A DNA stretch of 10,338 nt from JASEJA01 sp038872535. GTDB taxonomy: Archaea; Thermoproteota; Bathyarchaeia; Bathyarchaeales; Bathycorpusculaceae. A program made the translations under genes and the position numbers. Positions 6,713 to 10,338 of this stretch are shown one piece after another. Location of the stretch: assembly GCA_038872535.1 (NCBI GenBank), contig JAVZJY010000041.1, forward strand, positions 1 to 10,338, in the 5' to 3' direction. Position 1 is the first letter of the stretch, and each line of letters begins with the position of its first letter. The notes below the pieces were generated by a model. It was not told the DNA's origin and made no database searches. It worked only from the letters and a program-made list of their open reading frames with translations.

Positions 6713-7533
6713 AATCCAATCAACGAAACAAGAAAGCCCGCTGTCAAACCAAACAGTATCGGAAAAGGCAAACCAGGAAACATACCCCTTTTATGCAACA
6801 TTTTAAAAGCTAAAAGGCATCCGATTAAAATGCCAATCAAAGAGGCTAAACATGGAAAGAAGCCAAAATAGAGAAGCATGTGTCCAGAAAGCATAGAATA
6901 AAAAGTTAAATCTCCCAACCCCATTTGAATGTCCTTAAAAGAGAAGCTTAAACCCCGAAGCTGCTCAAGTCCACTATGCGCTATTTTTCCAACAGGTCCA
7001 CGATAAACAGCAAAGGCATCATAAACCGCCAAAAAACTCAGAATCAAAAAAGCACTTAAGGTTGGAATAGAAAAGCCTAAAAAAGCACCTAACCCCCCTC
7101 CTAAACAAAGAATTACCACATCGCAAAATTTGCTGCGTGTCTTAAAAATTATGAAATCAACAATTGCCGTTATGAATACGGACAAGGTCAAAATTAAAGT
7201 TTCCACATATGGGACGATAAATAGCGAAAATGCAGCGCTCAAGTAAATTACTGAAAGCAAAAAAACAGCAGTTGTCAGAGCAAAACCAATAATCAAATTG
7301 ATTAGCCTATGGTTTCTCTTTTTCAAAAGCAAATATAACATTGACGCTCCCAAACCAACAAGAATGACAAAATAAAAAGCGTTGCCAACCGACCCAACGC
7401 CCTCTGGAAATGGAGTTACTGCATAAGTTTCAATGGAGGATGCCCAAATTAAGAAGGCGCAAAAAACTCCAAATAACAAACTTGCCAAAATAGGCGTCAA
7501 ACGTATAAGTCCCAAATTTATTTTGCCATTCAA
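6709..7533 (-). CDS. Presenilin/signal-peptide-peptidase-like intramembrane aspartyl protease
   Basis: This 274-residue, very hydrophobic protein resembles archaeal A22-type GxGD proteases, which cut peptides within the membrane. Catalytic aspartates are D172 in AVYDAFAVY and D208 in MGLGD. The PAL-like motif is PGLPFP at 253-258. About nine membrane segments can be drawn (roughly 12-33, 50-70, 78-101, 104-131, 137-155, 157-177, 207-225, 226-244 and 255-273), which is the family topology. Only 36 residues separate the two aspartates. By memory this is shorter than in the Methanoculleus homologue (about 58), so the TM6-TM7 loop is compact. The only usable start is TTG 7533, since the next Met is residue 65. 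It lies 5 bases after the archaemetzincin stop, with a weak ribosome site, which suggests co-transcription and coupling. Substrates are unknown; candidates are signal-peptide remnants or other membrane peptides. Confidence 0.82.
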   Translation of the reverse strand: MNGKINLGLIRLTPILASLLFGVFCAFLIWASSIETYAVTPFPEGVGSVGNAFYFVILVGLGASMLYLLLKKRNHRLINLIIGFALTTAVFLLSVIYLSAAFSLFIVPYVETLILTLSVFITAIVDFIIFKTRSKFCDVVILCLGGGLGAFLGFSIPTLSAFLILSFLAVYDAFAVYRGPVGKIAHSGLEQLRGLSFSFKDIQMGLGDLTFYSMLSGHMLLYFGFFPCLASLIGILIGCLLAFKMLHKRGMFPGLPFPILFGLTAGFLVSLIGF

Positions 7534-7538
7534 GGCTC

Positions 7539-8090
7539 TTACCCTAACTTGTCAATAATTCTTTCAACATTCAAGTAGCACTTGTTACAGAATAAACTTT
7601 GCTTTCTGTCCGTGTCGAATATGGAATTGGAGAAGTACATAACACAAAATGGGTTAGAGCAATGCCTCAAACCCAAAGTGTGTCCAAGCTCATGAACAGC
7701 CTCTTTTGTGCTTCTCTCCAGAAAAAGCTCCATGTTTGGGCGTTCGCCATAAAATTCTGGCTTAAGCCTCCACAAAGAAATTAAAGCCGCTTTTCCTGGG
7801 CATTCTGCTTCTCCAAAAACGAAGTTTAACTCTGGAACAAAAATGTCAATGTCTGCTATACCCAAAAATCTGTTTAAGGCTTCTTCTTTTTCTGCATACT
7901 CTTGAATCTTACGCAATATGGCTCCAGAAAAAAATTGATTTCTTGTTTTGTCAAAGGCTTCTTCTGGAATTGGCAGTTTTTCAGCGATAATAATGCATTT
8001 TGTTTTTGGAAAAATTATTCTTAGGTTTTCCTGAATCCTTTGGATTATATCAGAATTTATTTGTCCAATTTGTAAAATTCCAATTTTCAT
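7539..8090 (-). CDS. amzA: Archaemetzincin family zinc metalloprotease
   Basis: This 183-residue cytoplasmic protein has no signal peptide or membrane segment. It carries the complete archaemetzincin signature: H133-E-L-G-H137-x5-H143 for the catalytic zinc, with E134 as general base. C144, C149, C168 and C171 (RHCSNPFC and LFCNKC) bind the structural zinc. CVMYFSNS supplies the Met-turn region. Length is typical of archaeal AmzA (about 180). The in vivo substrate of the family is not established; aminopeptidase-like and endoproteolytic roles have been discussed. The ATG at 8090 has a strong AGGTGG ribosome site overlapping the stop of the upstream nuclease gene. The gene therefore sits in an operon between an RNA-processing nuclease and a membrane protease. 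Confidence 0.95.
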   Translation of the reverse strand: MKIGILQIGQINSDIIQRIQENLRIIFPKTKCIIIAEKLPIPEEAFDKTRNQFFSGAILRKIQEYAEKEEALNRFLGIADIDIFVPELNFVFGEAECPGKAALISLWRLKPEFYGERPNMELFLERSTKEAVHELGHTLGLRHCSNPFCVMYFSNSIFDTDRKQSLFCNKCYLNVERIIDKLG

Positions 8091-8094
8091 GTTT

Positions 8095-8100
8095 CCACCT
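8095..8100 (-). promoter_or_regulatory. Ribosome binding site of amzA
   Basis: AGGTGG on the - strand ends 4 bases before the ATG at 8090. Its first base is the last base of the TAA stop of the upstream nuclease gene. It is one of the best Shine-Dalgarno matches in the window and points to coupled translation. Confidence 0.65.
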
Positions 8101-9365
8101 TAAACTTCAAACATGTCGCCAGCCCTTGGAGCAATAGCCTCTAAACCTAATTCATTCCTTATCCATTTTGCGAACAATTCACAGTTCCCTTCTGCGCCAT
8201 GAACCACATAAACCTTAGGTTTTCCACCAAGATTCTTCACCGCGTCTTTAAGCTGACTTGCGCCGCAATGGGATGAAAAATCAAAATGTTCAACCCGCGC
8301 CTTAACCTTCCTCATTTTTCCATCAATAAGGCATACGCCCTTCTCCAGCAATTCCCTTCCAGGCGTTCCAGGAATTTGATAACTGACCAAGAATATGGCG
8401 TTATGCGCCTTTTTCCCAATCTTTGAAGTGTAAAAAACCGCCGGACCACCCTTAAGCATTCCAGCCGGAGAAATTATCACACCAGGCGTTTTAATTGCTT
8501 TTCTTCTGTCCCTCCAACCCTCAACCCAATCAACAGAATGCATGGCATCCATGAAAAGCCTTGGGTCTTTGAGAAAATCCTTATAGTTCATAATGATTCT
8601 GCTTGCTTCCCGCGCCATCCCATCCATGGTAATTGGATATTCAAAATGGTGAACTGCTAAAACGCATGCGATTTCTTGGGATCTTCCAACTCCAAAAGCT
8701 GGAACAAGAACTGAACCTCCCCTTTCAACAACATCCGTCACTTCATCAACGAAGCGTTTCTCCAGTTCCAAGCGTTCCGTATGGTCTTCGTCTGCGTATG
8801 TGCTTTCAATTATCACGGCGTCCAAGTCGCCATATTCCATTTTTGCACCTTCCAAAAGCCTCGTGTCAGTCGTGTTGAAGTCGCCCGTGTAAAGCACGCG
8901 TTTTCCTTCAGCTTCAACTAGTATTTGTGCGCTTCCTGGAATGTGTCCGGCGCTGAAGAGTTGGAATTGTATGTCTCCAATTTTTTCTTCGACGCCGAAA
9001 TCCACATGCTTGTTATTTCTCATCATTGATTTTAGTTCAAGGTATTCGTATGGCAAATAGTAACTGGAAAGGTGAATGAAATCAGAAATCAGTATTTGTG
9101 TCAGTTCCAAATTTAATCTATTAGTGTATAATGGCTTTTTTTCGTGAATGTAAAAAATCGGAACAGCTCCAGAATGGTCAAGGTGACTGTGGGTTAAGAT
9201 TACTGCATCCACATCTTTCGGAGGCACATGCATGGGAAATCCTGGCTCATGATTTAACATGACGCCATAATCAAGCAAAACTTGTGTTTTCTCAGTTTTT
9301 ACTGTGATGGCTATTCTGCCAACTTCTTGGGTTCCGCCTAGAAAGCCAATTTTTAATGAACTCAT
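8100..9365 (-). CDS. Beta-CASP metallo-beta-lactamase ribonuclease, aCPSF2-like
   Basis: This 421-residue protein belongs to the CPSF73-like beta-CASP nucleases, zinc enzymes that cut RNA. Numbering below starts at the TTG at 9374, three codons upstream of the chosen start. Motifs are D35, the T-H62-S-H64-L-D66-H67 signature, H144 (GHIPGS), D165 (TGDFN), motif A E190 (IIEST), motif B H369 (DFSSHCG) and motif C H392 (VVHGA). All metal and catalytic residues are present. There are no N-terminal KH domains, and the length matches archaeal aCPSF2 (about 420-430) rather than aCPSF1 (about 640). RNase J is the main alternative. I chose ATG 9365 because GGTTGA lies 6 bases upstream; TTG 9374 remains possible. 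A T/A-rich stretch on the - strand near 9403-9414 may be its own TATA box. It probably processes or degrades mRNA 3' ends or other RNAs. Confidence 0.9.
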   Translation of the reverse strand: MSSLKIGFLGGTQEVGRIAITVKTEKTQVLLDYGVMLNHEPGFPMHVPPKDVDAVILTHSHLDHSGAVPIFYIHEKKPLYTNRLNLELTQILISDFIHLSSYYLPYEYLELKSMMRNNKHVDFGVEEKIGDIQFQLFSAGHIPGSAQILVEAEGKRVLYTGDFNTTDTRLLEGAKMEYGDLDAVIIESTYADEDHTERLELEKRFVDEVTDVVERGGSVLVPAFGVGRSQEIACVLAVHHFEYPITMDGMAREASRIIMNYKDFLKDPRLFMDAMHSVDWVEGWRDRRKAIKTPGVIISPAGMLKGGPAVFYTSKIGKKAHNAIFLVSYQIPGTPGRELLEKGVCLIDGKMRKVKARVEHFDFSSHCGASQLKDAVKNLGGKPKVYVVHGAEGNCELFAKWIRNELGLEAIAPRAGDMFEV

Positions 9366-9402
9366 GTTTTTCAACCGCTAACGCAATAATCATGCTCTAT
9401 GC

Positions 9403-9414
9403 TATTTTAAAAAC
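9403..9414 (-). promoter_or_regulatory. Possible TATA box upstream of the aCPSF2-like gene
   Basis: TTTTTAAAATAG on the - strand covers the stop of the PHP gene and lies about 40-50 bases before the ATG at 9365. The 41-base gap here is the largest in this otherwise tight gene string, so a secondary promoter is plausible. The sequence is only generally AT-rich, and the call is weak. Confidence 0.25.
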
Positions 9415-10012
9415 GTATTGACTTTCTGGCTGGAAAAACCCTAACAAGTCCCTTTTTAATGGCTTTCAAAATTTCATCCACATCAGAAGAAGCTTGAACT
9501 TCAGTGTAAACACTCCACAACTCATCAGCATTATGAGCATCGCTGCCGGCAACACCAGGCAAACCCATCTCTTTAGCCAAGTTTTCAGCCATTTTATTAA
9601 GCTGTGATGATAAGGCACCATTTAAAACTTCTATGGCGTCAACATCATAATTTTTCGCCAAATCTCCAAGACCATAAGCTCTGTATGGATGAGCAACAAT
9701 AACTATGCCGCCTCTTTCCTTTGCAAAGTCTATCACATTCTCAACAGTCCATGGTTGAGACGGCAACTCTGCAACTCCCAAAACTATTAGGTCACCATCA
9801 AACGTGGCTATTTCAACTCCTGGAATTATTAAAATATCCGAATAAGCAGAAGCCAATTGCTTAACTTTAATATAACCATCAACTCGATTGTGGTCGGTGA
9901 CAGCGACAGCTTTGATGAATGGGTGCACATAGAGTTGTTCAACTATAGTTTTGGGCTGAATTGAGGAGTCGAAGGAATAAGTTGTGTGAACATGCAAATC
10001 AACATTAATCAT
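9407..10012 (-). CDS. PHP-domain metal-dependent phosphoesterase
   Basis: This 201-residue protein is a stand-alone PHP domain, a fold that hydrolyses phosphoesters with two or three metal ions. Ligand motifs are in order: DLHVHTTYS (H7, H9), VTDHN (D40, H41), PGVEI (E67), AHPYR (H108), AIEVLN (E128) and GSDAH (D158, H160). No polymerase or DNA-binding domain is attached. Motif layout resembles small PHP enzymes such as E. coli RNase AM (YciV/TrpH), a 5'-exonuclease, but histidinol-phosphatase-like or nucleotide phosphatase activity cannot be excluded. Its ATG overlaps the upstream stop by one base (TAATG), a typical coupled arrangement. Lying between an ArcS-like gene and an RNA nuclease, it may act on RNA or nucleotides; this is inference. 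Confidence 0.9.
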   Translation of the reverse strand: MINVDLHVHTTYSFDSSIQPKTIVEQLYVHPFIKAVAVTDHNRVDGYIKVKQLASAYSDILIIPGVEIATFDGDLIVLGVAELPSQPWTVENVIDFAKERGGIVIVAHPYRAYGLGDLAKNYDVDAIEVLNGALSSQLNKMAENLAKEMGLPGVAGSDAHNADELWSVYTEVQASSDVDEILKAIKKGLVRVFPARKSIRF

Positions 10013-10338
10013 TATTTCTCACAGTTACTCCTAAGAATTTTCTCTAATTTTGTTAAAATGGCTTCACTTCGTTCTTTTTTAATGTCGAAACATTTAAAAC
10101 CAATATTCTTTTTCGAACACACCTTCCTGCAACTTTTGAGAACAGTTTGATTCCAATTTTCTGGGTCGTTAAACAGAAAAACCGCTTCATAATTCATGCC
10201 GCCAATGTATTCAGCCACCTGATTTGCCACATACTCCACAGTTTCTTTGTCAAATGGAAGAACAGTTTCATGCTGCGAAAGAGGATAAACTTCATCAAGT
10301 TCCAACGGAATAACGCCGAATGGAGCAGCATAAAAACA
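10012..10338 (-). CDS. DUF5591/ArcS-like protein, C-terminal part (5'-truncated)
   Basis: The frame stays open to the window edge: the first visible residues are CFYAAPFGVIPLELDEVYP, and 108 residues can be read. There is an in-frame TTG at 10305, but it falls inside the conserved segment, so the gene almost certainly starts outside. The segment PFGVIPLELDEVYPLSQHE resembles the hallmark of the DUF5591 domain found in archaeosine synthase ArcS and related tRNA-guanine transglycosylase-like proteins. The rest is a short alpha/beta region (YEAVFLFND) ending at NCEK. ArcS proper has a PUA domain after this region and none is present here, so this may be a stand-alone DUF5591 protein or a shortened relative. 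The family call is from memory of the motif. It is the most upstream visible gene of the leftward operon. Confidence 0.6.
   Translation of the reverse strand, partial: CFYAAPFGVIPLELDEVYPLSQHETVLPFDKETVEYVANQVAEYIGGMNYEAVFLFNDPENWNQTVLKSCRKVCSKKNIGFKCFDIKKERSEAILTKLEKILRSNCEK

Noticed and set aside
10303..10305. TTG at 10305 as the true start of the last leftward gene
   Set aside because: The frame stays open to the window edge, and the residues before it (PFGVIP) belong to the conserved segment, so the gene is truncated by the window.
1..10338. Mobile element, CRISPR array, tRNA or rRNA gene
   Set aside because: No transposase or integrase motifs, no regularly spaced repeats, and no cloverleaf or rRNA-like segments were seen on either strand by eye.

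Overview
This 10.3 kb window is archaeal. It carries the five-subunit archaeal type of carbon monoxide dehydrogenase/acetyl-CoA synthase (CODH/ACS, or ACDS), an aCPSF2-type beta-CASP nuclease, an archaemetzincin, an archaeal presenilin-like protease, and archaeal-style promoters and oligo-T terminators. An uncultured anaerobe using the Wood-Ljungdahl pathway fits, for example a Bathyarchaeia-like lineage. That placement is inference from gene content, not from a phylogeny.

Region 1 (1-5765, + strand) is a tight operon: cdhA (5' end outside the window), cdhB, cdhC, cdhD, cdhE. Gaps are 6, 1, -4 and 19 bases. CdhA/CdhB interconvert CO2 and CO, CdhC assembles acetyl-CoA on its Ni-Ni-Fe4S4 A-cluster, and CdhD/CdhE form the corrinoid iron-sulfur protein that brings the methyl group. 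All A-cluster cysteines, the CdhE cluster cysteines and the visible C-cluster cysteines are intact, so the complex looks functional. No cooC-type ATPase lies between cdhC and cdhD.

Region 2 (5766-6712) is a small satellite. A 141-base convergent gap with T-tracts on both strands and an imperfect direct repeat is followed by a two-cluster ferredoxin gene (- strand). Divergent from it is a 61-residue CooT-like nickel-binding protein (+ strand) with its own TATA box. Both suit a nickel-iron-sulfur enzyme needing electrons and nickel, which suggests an accessory pair for the neighbouring CODH/ACS.

Region 3 (6709-10338, - strand) is a second probable operon. In transcription order it holds the 3' end of a DUF5591/ArcS-like protein, a PHP phosphoesterase, an aCPSF2-like nuclease, an archaemetzincin, and a GxGD presenilin/signal-peptide-peptidase-like protease. 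It combines RNA processing with proteolysis. Its last gene ends tail-to-tail with cooT, with overlapping stop codons.

No rRNA, tRNA, CRISPR array, insertion sequence or prophage was seen, and no gap longer than 300 bases lacks a gene.
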